Origin: Chloranthus sessilifolius
Lineage: Eukaryota; Streptophyta; Magnoliopsida; Chloranthales; Chloranthaceae
Assembly (NCBI GenBank): GCA_021018995.1
Contig: CM037590.1
Coordinates: 82,554,097-82,618,096 of the forward strand
Reading direction: 5' to 3'
DNA length: 64,000 bases
Positions 12,303-24,507 of this stretch are shown here, one piece after another. Positions within the stretch are counted from its first letter, which is position 1, and each line of letters opens with the position of its first letter. Made by a program: the position numbers and the translations under genes. The notes below the pieces were generated by a model. That model saw only the letters and a list, made by a program, of their open reading frames with translations. It searched no databases and was not told where the DNA came from.

Positions 12303-12417
12303 ACTTTTGTAAATTCCTTCTTTTTCTTTAGATAGTTAGCTTTATTTTACTTCCCTATTTTCTTTCTTATTGTGTTGTTTAGATTCTTTTTATATGAGTC
12401 TTCGCCAAAGACTCGAG

Positions 12418-14400
12418 ATGTCGGGTATACGAAGAGTAAGTTGAGGAGACCCACCAATGTGGGCCTATGATGACAACCCCTCATATGAAGAGCCACTTTA
12501 TGATTTTAGCCCACGACAGCCAGAGGTTAATATGGCTGGAGAACAAGAGAATCCCTTCTCTACTCCACCCGCCGGTAGTAGTCATAACGGAAGAGAGAGT
12601 TGCATCGGGCAAAATCTTACTACTCAACAAATTTTAGAGCCTAGCATTCAAAGGATACAAAGAGGAGATGAGGACTCCGAGGAGTTACTCAAAGGATCAG
12701 CAACAACGTATGACACTATTAAGTCACAACAATTCTTAGGAGAGCATGAACGACAAGAGAGACCGCCTTCTACCCCAAGCATGGTGTCAGCCCGCGCTAT
12801 GCCATTAAGGCAACATACTCACACGTTCTTTAATGACAGTTTGCCAGACAAGGGTATCTCACGCATCACTCCCAAAGACAATACCATAAAGATTGAAGAC
12901 CTCCCAAAAATGCTCGATGAATACATGGCTAAGAGGGAATGCCCAGGTCGCTCGTTCGGATTCGATAAATTCTGTCGAGATATTGAATTTGACCTACCCA
13001 TAGGATTTAAACCATCAAAATTTACTAAGTACAATGGCACCGGAAATTCGAACCATCACTTGGCCCTCTTTTGTAATGATTGCTGACCTATACACGACAA
13101 TCAAGGACTTCTCATTCACTACTTTCAACGTTCATTAGAAGGAGAAACTCTAGACTAGTTCGCGGAGCTCCCACTTTATAAGATAGAGACTTTTGATAAT
13201 CTAGTCGGTCAATTCCTAGACCAATACAAACACTTGATTCAAGAGATGGTTAGCCTCAACGACTTGATTGTAACCAAGCAAGGACCAGATGAAGAATTCA
13301 CCGACTTCATCGCTAGATGGCGAAAGCTTGCTGCTAGAACTGGTACTTCAATGAAAGAAAGATTCAATTGACATCATCATTGACAATACTAAGGAACCAC
13401 TAAGGAGCACCCTAGTCATCAGTGATTGCCCCAACTTCACTACACTTCACTCTCGGGTATCCCAACTAACGCGACACATCAAGGGCGGAGACCTTGCATT
13501 ATCCATAGTCACGTCAAAGGTGGGCTCTTCCAACGAGTCGAAACCAAAAAATCATAAGAAAGCCTCAAGAATCGAACAAGTTAATACGGTTGCCAATCAA
13601 GGGTAAAATTTGAATAACGGGAACTTCCCACCATGCAACTTCGGGCAGAACCAAACCCAACAACGATACGCTAGTCAAAATCAGGGCGCTAATCGACAAG
13701 GTACGCAAATCAGAACCAGGGCCAAAACCATAACCAAGGCCAATATCAAAATAGAAACCAATACCCTAACGCTTATTAGGCCCAGAGCACAGCACATAAT
13801 CGACCAGCTCATGCGCCAAATTATAACAGTGTACCTCCACCTCAGAACTTTAACCCAGCTAGGGGACCCTACCAGCCAAAGGGGGAACACTATCCCCCTT
13901 TACCTGATACTATTTCTAACATATTCTGCCTCCTTAGTGCCCAAAATCTCTTACGATTCCCACAAGAAAAGCCTAGGCCATAGCCTGCAAATCTAGACTA
14001 TGGTAAATACTGTTCTTTCTATCGGTATGCGGGATACAACCTAGAGGACTGTTGGATTCTCAGGGATGTGATCTATGACATGGACGACCAGAATCAAATT
14101 AATTGGGAAGCGCTTAGGAACCCTAACCCTAATAACAATCAACCCCAACAGAATTTAGGGATCATAAATAACCCCATGCCTAACCACAACCAAGGGACAC
14201 CAGCCCAGGTCACTACTGTAGATCTCCCCAGTCAACCCTATTTTCAGCCTTCAGCATTAATCACTCGTATCCTACCCTCCGACACTGTTAATACCCTTAT
14301 GAGGACTCCACCCTCCTTACATCCCCCTGCCTTGATCACACGGATCGCGCCACCGAGCACGCCTCCAAATCTAAAGTTTACTCAAATATGAGTCCATTCC
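12418..14400 (+). pseudogene. gag: E2 gag
   Basis: The gag start is either the ATG at 12418 or, more likely for the preserved frame, 12457 (MWAYDDNPSYEEPLYDF). The N-terminal 150 residues are polar with no domain. FDLPIGFKPSKFTKYNGTG (about 12990-13040) is the typical entry to the capsid-like Retrotrans_gag fold of plant gypsy elements. The capsid follows to about 13520, with the QGPDEEFTDFIARWRKL segment at 13280. A Gln/Asn-rich stretch (13600-13760) precedes the zinc-knuckle-like YCSFYRYAGYNLEDCW (about 14007-14055), then PNPNNNQPQQNLG. The region is broken in several places. Confidence 0.88.
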
Positions 14401-15640
14401 TTTAGGGCCAGGAGGCCATTCCTCCATCATTCCCCACTAGAGCTATCGACCCCGCCAAATCTTGAATCACTAGTGTTACCACTCCCTTCACCCGACTCTG
14501 GATCTAAGTATGGAGACTATGCTCTTCAAACTGCTATTTCGACTGTCGCACGGGTAGACAGTGTCACCCACATGACTCCCAACCAAGAGAGTAAAGCCAG
14601 AACTGAGTATCCGTCAGATGAAGAGCAAAGTGAATGAAAATAATACCTAAATCCATGCGAGACATTGGTCTCCACTTTCTTAAAGGAAGAGGATCACACA
14701 CAATACCTCCCACCTTGGAGTAGTGCCATATGGACACGCACTCCGACCCCCAACTTCACTCGCTTCACAAATGCACCGACGTCGAGTCATGCTAGGTTTG
14801 ACCAGCAACCGGCCTACCCTATTCTCAAGTCAGGAACCAACTATCCACTTCCCCCTTTCTTACAAAATAAAGATTTCATGCATGCACAACTACCCGAGTG
14901 GAACACGAGAGTAAGGGAAGTCGACTTGTCACCCCCACCGCACGTCATCCCACCACCAATTCTCATACCACAACCACCTCATCCAGCTGCACCTAGGGCC
15001 CATCGGCCAGGCAAAGAAATAGCACTCAAGCCAGGGCAAGAATATGATCTGTTACGACATCTCTAAAAGATTCCAGCCCATATATCTATACTAGAACTCA
15101 TCAAGAAGTCACCTGATCATCACCGGCTGTTAATAAGGACACTCGAGGACACTTAAGTGGATGAAGACACGACCCTAGATGAGCTTCATCAAATTACCTC
15201 TGTCATGACACAACCTCTTGCCCTCAAATTCATGGACGCAGACATGCTTAAGGAGTCACTTCACGGGAGCGCTGCCCCCATATATCTTACAGTCATAATC
15301 AGTGGGTTTTCTGTACCCCATGCACTAGTCGATGCGGGCGTGGGACTCAATATTTGCCCTCTCATCACATTAAAAACACTTGAATATACAAAACAAGATG
15401 TTAGGCCCTCGGCCTTGTTGCTCATAGCCTACGACGGCTCACGTCGATTCGTAAAAGGAACTATTAAACGTTAGGTCCACCTTGGACCCGTGAAAAAAGA
15501 TGTTACGTTCCATGTTTCTAACTCCGCTAGTATATATAATCTCATTTTAGACAGAAAATGGTTAGAATCAATGAAGGCTATCACATCCACATACTATCAG
15601 TGCATTAAATTTCCGTATAAGGACTCCATCGTCTGTATAT
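14401..15640 (+). pseudogene. pol: E2 proline-rich spacer and aspartic protease
   Basis: A proline/threonine-rich stretch (14401-14720) leads into KSGTNYPLPPF (about 14830) and RPGKEIALKPGQEYDLL (15007-15055). The retropepsin follows at about 15160-15580. The active-site region ALVDAGVGLNICPL is near 15328-15363, and the flap-end YNLILDRKWL near 15535-15560. It is collinear with E1 1661-2435, where the site is better preserved. A further 70 residues (about 15590-15810) link to the G-patch. Confidence 0.85.
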
Positions 15641-15819
15641 ACGCTAATACACCTCTTCAAGAGATGGATACCGATTATGTGACAAGCATTCCGACAGCCC
15701 ATGAATCCCTACTAAACACAGGTTACATCCAAAAGACGCAAATTCCTGATGAAGCAGCTGTCACAGAAGTCTGCTCACCTGCCCTTCCTGGTTTTCACCC
15801 AGAGTGATAACAAGAGCTA

Positions 15820-16107
15820 ATGAGGAGGGAGGTTGGCCCAGACCTCGCTAAATTATATGACATCAGCCCAACTGCGATGAAAGGGTGGGATCTTATGTAC
15901 CAATTCGAATACGTCTCCCACACCAGACTCGGTAAGAATGAGCAAGGTTGTGTGAGACCTATATTCTCGACTAAAATACCCAAGCACATAGGATTAGGTT
16001 GCCAATCAAACGGCCAACCAGTCGATTTATTCCCTACCTCACCGAAATGGTCTCTTTATGACCACTTCGTCTATAGAACTACTGAGAAAGCAGATTTACC
16101 GAAGTAG
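15820..16107 (+). pseudogene. E2 G-patch domain
   Basis: MKGWDLMYQFEYVSHTRLGK near 15878-15937 is the equivalent of the E1 G-patch, followed by DLFPTSPKWSLYDHF. A G-patch is an RNA-binding fold. Here it would be a polyprotein segment between protease and RT, perhaps aiding RNA handling; that role is inferred from retroviral examples. Confidence 0.75.
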
Positions 16108-17560
16108 AAGGAAGGATCCTTCACCAAACCCCAGGAGATAAATATTGAACTAATATCTAAAGCATTCAACGATTTGACAAACCTGAACGATGACATCGAT
16201 AAATCCCTCGAAGGAGTCAAACCTTTGTTTGACACTGAAAATCCCATAGAAGGAAGAAAGAAGGACCCTCCAAAAATTGAACCACAATTACAGGATTAGG
16301 AATCTACAGATGACGAAGATTTTCATATAGCAGCCTTACGAGACGATGAAGAACACTCACGTTCACCATGGGAAGGGGATGACACCTTGCAAGAAAATAT
16401 TAATTCATATAGCATCCGCCTTTGCCTCGGCCTTGGAGGATGGGAATGCCCGTGGGACTCACCTTGTATCTTTCACCCATATCAACCCCGGTGCGAAGCA
16501 TGTATTCACATACTAGAGCAATTTGCTAGCAAGATCACACATCCCATAATGATCAAAGTGGACGAATCCGACCTTACAACCATAAGCACGACCAGTAATC
16601 CACCAACCTCGCTATTGGCACTGAAGAGAGAGAACTCGATGGTCAGTTGTTTGACTAAGGAGGCATCCATGAGTACGAAGAGGAGTTTGAATTAGACGCT
16701 CCTTCATCCCCAGACACACCATAACTCTAAATATTTTGGCAATCGCTCAAGGAAGAGTGGCGACCTCCACCAAGTGATGATGAGGACTACTGGATAGACC
16801 TCCCTGCACTTGAATTGGCAGAGCAAGCCAACCTAGAACTTCATGCCTTATCAGATCAAGAGAGCGAATTAGATAATATCATCGACTCTAACTTGGAAGG
16901 ATGGGAATGTCCTTGGGAATCTCCCTACATTTCTTACTATTATCAGCCCCGTTGCCGAGCATGTGCGCTCATCCCGACATGTTCTAAAGATCAAGAGAAA
17001 GAGCTCCCTCCCCCTGGGGACCCTTTAGGAGATTCTCCCTCGCGGGAAGGACAATCATCTTATAACTTTGATGACGATAGTTCAATCGATTATGATCTCT
17101 TGAGCTTCTTTGGGCAAGAGACAATCAACCTAGTAGAGGAAACTCGAACTATGATACCCCTGTCATCAACATTACTTATTCAAAAGATCCCATTAGATGA
17201 GGACTCTAAAAAAAAAAATGCCAAATTTGCAACAAGTTCACGTTCCCCGAAGGATCGCCCGAATGGCTCCAGCAGCCGTCTCGCTCCTTCAACTAGAGGA
17301 AGCGACTCTCTCGGTGCCTTTTGAGGCCACCGACCTTGTACCATATTTATTATCAAAAATAAAAAAAATAGAAAGTATAGAAAACCCTAAAAAGCTAGAA
17401 ATGCAAAACCCAAAAAAATCAGAAAACCTTGAAAAAGAAAGGGAACTCTTTATCCCGACTCAAGTCTGCAGTCAACGAGGGGACTTCCCTCCTCTAACTC
17501 TTGACCTGTCTCACACGCAAGAACACAAAGCCTTCAGGCTAAGTAATTAGCCAGTCATCA
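16108..17560 (+). pseudogene. E2 protease-RT linker with two CPW/CxxC motifs
   Basis: Two copies of an unfamiliar motif are seen: WECPWDSPCIFHPYQPRCEAC (about 16442-16504) and WECPWESPYISYYYQPRCRAC (about 16900-16962). Both have the spacing C-x14-C-x2-C and sit about 458 bp apart. Between them lies PPPSDDEDYWIDLPALELAEQ (about 16770-16830). A run of A precedes an ATG near 17209. A Lys/Glu-rich tail with KIKKIESIENPKK follows (about 17360-17450). E1 has the same layout. The motif spacing suggests metal binding, but no family is recognised. Confidence 0.6.
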
Positions 17561-19300
17561 TACCAGAAGAGATACTCCACGACTTCAAGAGAAGAGTCAA
17601 TAGCCTTGACCTTCACTTTACCAAAGATCTTTCGATCATAAATTGCATTGATGAAGAGTTGCCTTGCACAAAATTAAATCCCCAGCCTAGTAATTTCGCA
17701 GTATATGAGCTCATCGAGGATGAAGGAGGAACACTAGGCCCTAATGAGACTCAGGACTTTCGGCAGGTTATTAAATGTTTTGACGAACAGACCCAGGCTA
17801 CCGCCGAACCCACGGAGGAAATCAATTTTGGCACTGACAAGAAGCCCAAGAAACTGTTGATTAGTGCGACGCTCAATCCTAGAGAATGTCAGCAGATTGT
17901 ACAAGTCCTACAGGAACATCTCGACTCTTTCGCATGGTCCTACGAGGACATGCCTGGTTTAGACCCAAGTCCAGTAGAACATTGTCTTGTCTTAGAACCC
18001 GATGCGAAACCTTTTAAGCAAAAACTCCACAGGATGCACCCCCAAATAGCCCTTCAAGTCAAAGAGGAAGTTGACAAGTTACACAAAGCTAAATTCATCC
18101 GAGTTGTCCTCTACCCCAAGTGGGTCGCCAACATAGTATCTGTCGCTAAGAAAGACGGCAGGGTATGGGTTTGCATTGACTTTCGAAACCTCAATCAGGC
18201 ATGCCCAAAAGATGACTTCCCACTCCCACATATTGACACTCTTGTTGACAACACTGTTGGACATGAGATGCTATCCTTCATGGACGGTTTCTCTGGATAT
18301 AATCAGATCAAGTTAGCAGAGTCTGACCAAGAGAAGACTTCCTTCACCACATCATGGGAAACTTACTGCTACGTCGTCATGCCTTTTAGGCTCAAGAATG
18401 CAGGAGCCACATATCAATGCATCATGATGGCTATTTTTCGCGACATGATACATAAGTGTGCAAAAGTTTATGTCAATGACATATTAGTAAAGTCACAAAC
18501 GCGAGTAGGACACGCTGAAGCCCTCCGGCTAGTGCTACAGAGAGCTAAGAAATATCAACTAAAAATTAATCCTAAGAAATGTATTTTCGGAGTCACCTCT
18601 GAAAAATTACTTGGTTCTATAGTTAGCAATAGAGGGATTGAAATCGACCGTGTGAAAGTGAGAGCCATTTTAGAGATGCCACCTCCCAGCAATATCAAGA
18701 AATTACAAGGTTTGATAGGAAGATTGCAATTCATTAGGAGATTTATCTCTCAGCATTCAGACCGATGCGATCCTTTCTACAAACCACTTAAAGGAGGGAC
18801 CGAGTACAGATGGGATGACCAATGCCAGCAAGCTTTCGATAGCATTAAAAAATACCTCCTTAACCCACCAATACTATCGCCACTAGTTCCCGAAAGACCC
18901 CTAATCCTATACCTTTCGGCAAATGATAAAGTGATGGGAGTAATCTTAGGACAATATGAAGAAAATGGCAAGAGAGAGAAGGCCATTTACTACCTTAGTA
19001 GAACGATGGTCGAATACGAATGAAAGTACACCCCTATGGAGAAGACATGCCTCACATTGGTATGGGCTTCAACTAACTTACGACATTACTTCGGAGCACA
19101 TAAGATACTAGTACTAGCCCGAATGGATCCTCTAAAGTACATATTCGAAAAGCCCACCACATACGGGAAGATCGCCCGCTGGCATATGCTATTACAAGAG
19201 TTTGATATCACTTACGTTACCCAGAAGTCGATCAAGGGGCAAGCCATTGCAGATTACCTCACAGATCTTCCACTCCCGAATGATGAACCCATACACACGA
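17561..19300 (+). pseudogene. pol: E2 reverse transcriptase and first RNase H
   Basis: The longest open stretch of the window is here, 454 codons at 17659-19023. RT landmarks in order are CQQIVQVLQEHLDSFAWSYEDMPGL (17885-17960), the VCIDFRNLNQACPKDDFPLP block (about 18167-18230), MDGFSGYNQIK (18280-18312), the catalytic-strand region DILVKS (near 18478-18496), and KINPKKCIFGV (18562-18596). The RT connection IRRFISQHSDRCDPFY leads into the first RNase H, with LILYLSANDKVMGVILGQ (18900-18955) and YLSRTMVEYE (about 18990-19020). Better preserved than E1. Confidence 0.93.
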
Positions 19301-19319
19301 ACTTCCCCGATGAAGACTT

Positions 19320-19770
19320 ACTCACAATACATGACGAAGAGCCTGATAAAACCTCATGGACTCTTTATTTCGACGGTGCACTAAGTCACAAAGGGAAGGG
19401 CATCGAGATAGTCCTTCTAAGCGTGGAAGGAGTGGTGATACCCAAAGCTTTCCAACTGGACTTCCCTGTTACCAATAATGTTGCAAAATATGAAGCTTCT
19501 ATAGCTGGATTGCAGACAACGTTACAATTAGGGAACAGTTAAAGACCATCGACGATTCTAAACTAGTAATCTTGCAAGTTATAGGAGAATGGAAAACTAA
19601 GGAAAGGAGATTGATGACATACCTAGAGACTGCTCAATATTTGGTGAAGAAATTTAAAAAGATCTCGCTCACACACATCCCTAGATTAGAAAATGAGTTA
19701 GTAGATTCCTTAGCTAGACTAGCCTCTGTCATCCAGATACCTATCAGCCAAAATATTAAGATCTTCTTCA
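19320..19770 (+). pseudogene. pol: E2 second (Tat-type) RNase H
   Basis: TSWTLYFDGALSHKGKG (about 19350-19400) carries the DGA core, NVAKYEASIAGL (about 19477-19512) the helix, and IGEWKTKERRLMTYLETAQYLVKKF (about 19580-19655) followed by HIPRLENELVDSLARLAS the C-terminal part with the terminal His/Asp region. A duplicated RNase H is diagnostic of Tat elements. Confidence 0.85.
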
Positions 19771-19779
19771 TTGAAAGAT

Positions 19780-21212
19780 TAACAGTACCCGCCCACAAAG
19801 TAGCATGGGCCGTTACAAGGGAACTACCAATTCTCCCTGCCAGCACGGAATTAAAAGAAATAATCACTTTAGAAAATCACGCTGAAGCAGAAACAGAAGT
19901 TGTTACGTTCAAATTCGAGAAATCACCAATCGACGACGGACAACCATGGTATTTTGACATCTAAAATTTCTTGAAACATTAACACATTCCCCCATATGCC
20001 ACGAAGATTGAATGAAAGACTATAAGAAACTGATGCGTCCGATTCTATATACTTGACGAAACATTATACAAAGAGGCCTTCACCAAAGGAGTACTGTTGC
20101 GATGCATCACGATTGTCGAAGGATAATACATCATCCGAGAAGCACACACCAGTGCCTGCGGTGCCCACTCCGGTAGACAAAGACTCACCGATCAAGTTAC
20201 ACGATAAGGCTACTTCTGGCCGACGATGATTAGAGACTATCATCTCTATGTTCAATCCTGCAAATAATGTCAAGAGCATGCCACACTTATCAAAGCTCCA
20301 TTAGTTGTGCTAAACACTATGACCTCGCTGTGGCCATTTTCGATGAGGGCCTTCAACATCATTAGACCGTTTACAGACACCGTTGGGAATACTCACAAGT
20401 ATGTGTTCATACTTACAACGATCGAATACTGTACCAAATGGGCAGAAGCCGAGTCTTATGTCAGAATCACCGCTTCGACGCTCGTGAGGTTTATAGTTTG
20501 AAATATCATTACCCGGTTTGGAGTACCCAAAATGTTCATCAACGATAATGGACGGCAGTTCATCACAGAATAGACGAAGAAGTTATGCAAGAAATACGGT
20601 ATTGATTTGTGCCACTCATCGCCGTTCTACCCTCAAGGCAATGGACAACCAGAAGCTACGAACAAGATGCTGATTCAAATCCTGAAATGAACTGTGGAAA
20701 CAAGCAATGGAGCCGACTGGCCCGAACGATTACCGAAAGCACTCTGGGCCTATAGGACCTCTATTCGTATGGCCACTGGCCAAACTCCCTACCTCCTCAC
20801 CTGTTGGATGGAGGCAGTTCTACCATATGAGATATAAGTATCATCTTTATGCATCCAACTCGATGATGAGCTATCCTTAGATGAGAGGAGAATTGCTTTA
20901 CTTACTCAGTTAGAGAGACTCGATGAAATACGCCTAAGGGCAGCTGATCACGCTCAAGTATATCAGAGGAGAATGGCTAGGGCCTATGATAAGAAAGTCC
21001 TTGAAGGAACCTTTAACATTGGTGAGCTAGTCTTAAAGAAAATTATGCCTTCCAAACACGCCCATCCAAAAGAAAAACTGAAACCAAACTGGGAAGGCCC
21101 TTACGTTATAATAGCTGCATACGCTGGAAACGCATACAAATTAGTGAACCAAGATGGGGAAGAGTTCCCTAGCCCCTGGAATGCCATGTACCTTAGAAAA
21201 TACCATCCTTAG
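19780..21212 (+). pseudogene. pol: E2 integrase
   Basis: A linker to about 19965 is followed by the zinc-binding half (about 20100-20280), the DDE core (about 20330-20790) and the GPY-like C-terminal part. Core landmarks are ILTTIEYCTKWAEAE (about 20408-20452) and HSSPFYPQGNGQ-like residues near 20610-20650. The C-terminal stretch is best kept (20973-21212): NWEGPYVIIAAYAGNAYKLV and PWNAMYLRKYHP. More decayed than RT. Confidence 0.87.
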
Positions 21213-22830
21213 TCTTATGATCATCACATCCCGTGATTAAAATACTTATACTTATCATCCCTGTAGTCATCATGACCCATCCATTGGTCGTATGTCTTCA
21301 ATTCTTAGAATATCCTTAAAATCTCCAACTTGTCGCCCACCATTTACACTCGGGCGATTTGATTGAAGGATTAGTGACCTACCTAAAACTTTTTTCAAAA
21401 GCGTAAGAAACACCCGATTCTCATTCCCTATCCTAGCCATTGGAGAAGACGTTAGAGCAAAAAAATGAAGATGCTAGGTTCAATCAAAACTCATTATTCT
21501 TGTGTCAGCAGGATGCTTTCAAAAGAAATATACACATAAAAAAATATATATATCGAGTGAGAGCATTACGACAAATGAACAAGCCAATGAACTCAAGGAA
21601 GCATAGTCAGGACGTGAGGACATCTCCGATAATTTTACTGGAAGTATAGAAGCAAGCTGCGAGGGCATCCCTGATATTCTCATACTACTAGATGTCGTCG
21701 TAAGGTGGCGGGAGGAGCATAAACCCCTGCTAGCCATAGAATGCGAGATTTTGATGGTACCAAAATATGATGAAGAGCTCGATCATGGCATTCCATACCC
21801 CTCAGAGGAGAAGATTGCTACTTACCCATTTTGAAAAGGTGTTAGTTATGAACTATTCCTCATATCACTAAGCCTTACCTCTCCCCCTTCTAGTTTTATT
21901 TTGGACGATGAATCTGAGATTTCACAGGATATTCCTAGGAATGAAACTGAAAACCACTGAATGATGATTGATGCAATCACCCATTATACTTACCATGCTT
22001 TTCTCGAATAACCACGGAATGGGATGATCAATATCCTAAGATAGACCCCCGTACACTATTAATTGAAGGACCTACCCCTGGTTTGGAGACAGTACCGATG
22101 CACTTTTCTACAAGACTAATTCACCTAATTCCCATGACTATTTATGGACCCAAAATGCTTATCTAAGGCCCAGGAAAGCTCCATTGCATCCATACGCTGG
22201 GGCATTTTTTTGAAGAAGGAAAATTATATAAGAAATGCTGACCCGACCACGAAAAAGATGAAGAATGATGAAGATACCGCTTTGAGAGCACTATCAAAAT
22301 ACCGTACTGAAAGTTCAACCATGCTTCTATGCTAGGGCATTTTTATTGTCATTTGCTTTCCCTGCTGCACTATTTATTATTTCAAAAAAATGAAGAAAAA
22401 AAAGAGAAAAAAAGGGAGTGAAAGTGAAAAAAAAGAGAGAAAAAGGAAAAAAAGCTTATATCCACCTTTCTATCATCAGACCCCGGTCTAAGATATTTTC
22501 TCCCCTTGACAACTGGCAAGGGGGAAACAAAACTACTGATAACATTACCTTTACATGTGCAGACGTAAAGCAACCTTCAAACCAGCATCATGCCAGCTCA
22601 GAAAGCATCCGAGTCCCAGTGACGGTTGACGGCACCGAAGGCAAAAAGAAAACACCAAAATATAATCAGAGGAGAAGCAAATCAGGTACATATGAACCAA
22701 AAATCCCTATATATATAGACATATACCAAAAAAATAGTCCTTTCTTTTTTTCTTCACATTTGTCACTGGGGACACTCCCCCTATATACAACGCACATACA
22801 ACGAATATAAACATACACATACACACACCC
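21213..22830 (+). mobile_element. E2 3' internal region, convergent spacer after pol
   Basis: No sense gene is visible. The stretch holds the 45-bp repeat pair (about 21606-21690), two GGGGCATTTTT/AGGGCATTTTT motifs (22196-22210 and 22331-22345) downstream of pol, a purine-rich AAAAAGAGAAAAAA tract (about 22390-22455) and a short TATATA. It lies between the end of integrase and the end of the antisense frame at 22831, so sense and antisense transcripts would converge here. Confidence 0.7.
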
Positions 22831-23244
22831 CTAATCCCTACGCTGCCGCTGAGGAGGATGAGCACCACTATCGTCGGTATCGTCACCCCAGAGGTCCGTA
22901 GACTGATCATCTAAAAACACAATCCCGACATCCGGAGTCCTCGAAACCTCTAAACGGCGAGGACCCACCACCAAACCCCCCTCAGCCCCTGGCTGCTCCT
23001 CACCCTGCTCACCCTCAACTCTGTCGCCCTCCTCCTTAGCTACCCTTGGCTTAGCCTCGGGTACCTCCTCCCTGACCACCATCTGGTCACCCTCGGGGAC
23101 TCCCTCCGCGACCATCTCTCTGATATCTGCCTCTATGGTGACAGCTCTAGCCTATGCCCCTGAACTCTCACCTCCATTGCTCATCAACATCCCCTCTAAC
23201 TCAGAAATAGTGAGCTCTGGCCTACCAACACCCTCACCCTCCAT
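22831..23244 (-). pseudogene. E2 antisense accessory frame (short acidic form)
   Basis: A minus-strand frame starts at the ATG at 23242-23244 (MEGEGVGRPELTISELEGML) and ends at 22831 (HPPQRQRRD). It has about one break. The product is acidic and Glu/Gly/Pro-rich, with no membrane segment or known fold. The C-terminal LEVSRTPDVGIVFLDDQS is shared with the E1 antisense block at 9640-9879; the middle is not. A TATA box sits about 170 bp upstream at 23414. Antisense frames between pol and the 3' LTR are known in the Tat/Retand lineage, but their function is unknown. Confidence 0.6.
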
Positions 23245-23413
23245 CTAATACGAAGACCTTGAAAAACTGAAGAAAATAGAAGAAACGGCACTTGAAACGG
23301 ATGATCGGATCACAGGATATCATGAAAACACAAAAAATGAGCACACAAAAACTAGGAAATAAGAAAATCAAAGACTAAAATGGATCGCGCAATGAAAATG
23401 AGAAGTTCTAAAC

Positions 23414-23421
23414 TATTTATA
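23414..23421 (-). promoter_or_regulatory. Antisense TATA box for the 23244 frame
   Basis: The minus strand reads CTATAAATAG, about 170 nt upstream of the ATG at 23244, a normal plant spacing for TATA plus 5' leader. A T-rich leader follows. Upstream (23430-23800 on this window) lies an array of GCGCGCAATT, ACGCGTGATTCGATT and GCGTAATT motifs like the array before the LTR TATA. Confidence 0.6.
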
Positions 23422-23429
23422 GAAGTCAC

Positions 23430-23800
23430 CCGAATTGCGCGCTAGAAATAAAGTGCTCAATCGAATCACGCGTCACTCATAAAATGCTTAATTCGGATCA
23501 AACGCTCACTGATGAGCGCACAAATGGTTAGTCGCCCACTCAAATCTATCCAACCGGTTGATCACGCGCATTACTGAGCGTGCGTAATCACCTCAAATGT
23601 CCACACGTCGGTGCGAGATTGCCAGTGGTCGTGTTCATCCTGCGCATAGGTTCAAACATTTAAATGAATTAAACGCCTATGAACTAGCGCGTAATAACTC
23701 TTCACCCTTCCGAAATGCGCGCTCAAATTTTAGCGCGTAATTAGATTAAATGCTCAGGGATAAGCACGTAATTTGCTGAGAAACAAAATTTTCACACCCA
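23430..23800 (-). promoter_or_regulatory. GCGCGYAATT motif array upstream of the antisense TATA
   Basis: At least eight degenerate copies are visible on both strands (for example GCGCGCTAG near 23437, ACGCGTCACT near 23467, CGCGTAATTAGATTAAATG near 23735). The same word family fills LTR positions 10130-10530 and the region 26100-26460. Confidence 0.55.
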
Positions 23801-24336
23801 AGACAACAAGCTAAAACTCAAAATTAGGACATTCCTAACATTTACTATCGACCCGAATTACACCCTTGGTAAAACTAACAAAACACTTCTAACTTAAAGA
23901 AACACGTGCCCCGAAGAAAAAGAGAGCGCCTCAAAACTAAGACCGAACGATAAAAATGCCCTCTCCTTCACATTCATCAATTACACCAAAAAGAAAAGAT
24001 AGCCCCCATCTTCCATACATTCTAACAAAAAATATATACAACAAAAAAATGCCCCCCATTGCCTCTATATCCCTTAAGCTAAAGCTAAAAAAAAAAAAAA
24101 CAAAAAAAGGAGAAACTACCCCTGGTGCTCCCTGAATTTAATAAATCTAAATTAAACTAAACCCAAATAAACAAATATCACATGAGTCAAAAATGATACC
24201 GAGAGAGTCGAACCAAAATAAGACAAAAGATATAGAGAATATAACCACTTTATAGATCAATAAAACAATTACAACACACACCGAGGGCATAACCTCTGAA
24301 TATACAATGAAAATAAGAATGCTGAAATTAGCACAT
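23801..24336 (-). other. AT-rich spacer with TGGGGCATTTTT-type motif (minus strand)
   Basis: No gene is visible. A (GG)GGGGCATTTTTTT motif lies on the minus strand at about 24048-24062, downstream of the 24507 frame. Several A-rich homopolymers are present (about 24085-24110). Confidence 0.5.
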
Positions 24337-24507
24337 TCAGGCAATGCCTGAATCCGGATTTATTTGGGAAACTAGAAATCTTGGAGAAGTTCGGAGAATG
24401 AAAGCACCTTGAACGAATTCTAACCATGCAGCCTCTTCCCCTTGCCCCGAACTGATAGAAAAGGAAGAGTGGCTCACAGAAAGCCACCCAGGATCTACGG
24501 GATCCAT
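24337..24507 (-). CDS. Small antisense frame, 56 codons, unknown
   Basis: The minus strand opens with CAACAATGG, a good plant start context, and encodes MDPVDPGWLSVSHSSFSISS, then a Glu-containing amphipathic stretch and LRTSPRFLVSQINPDSGIA. No known domain, signal peptide or membrane segment. Its stop codon falls inside the palindrome 24335-24353. Downstream come GAGGTTATGCCCTCGG and then a GGGGCATTTTT motif, a layout similar to the 25793 frame. It could be a chance frame or an exon of a longer antisense gene; I recognise no family. Confidence 0.3.
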   Translation of the reverse strand: MDPVDPGWLSVSHSSFSISSGQGEEAAWLEFVQGAFILRTSPRFLVSQINPDSGIA

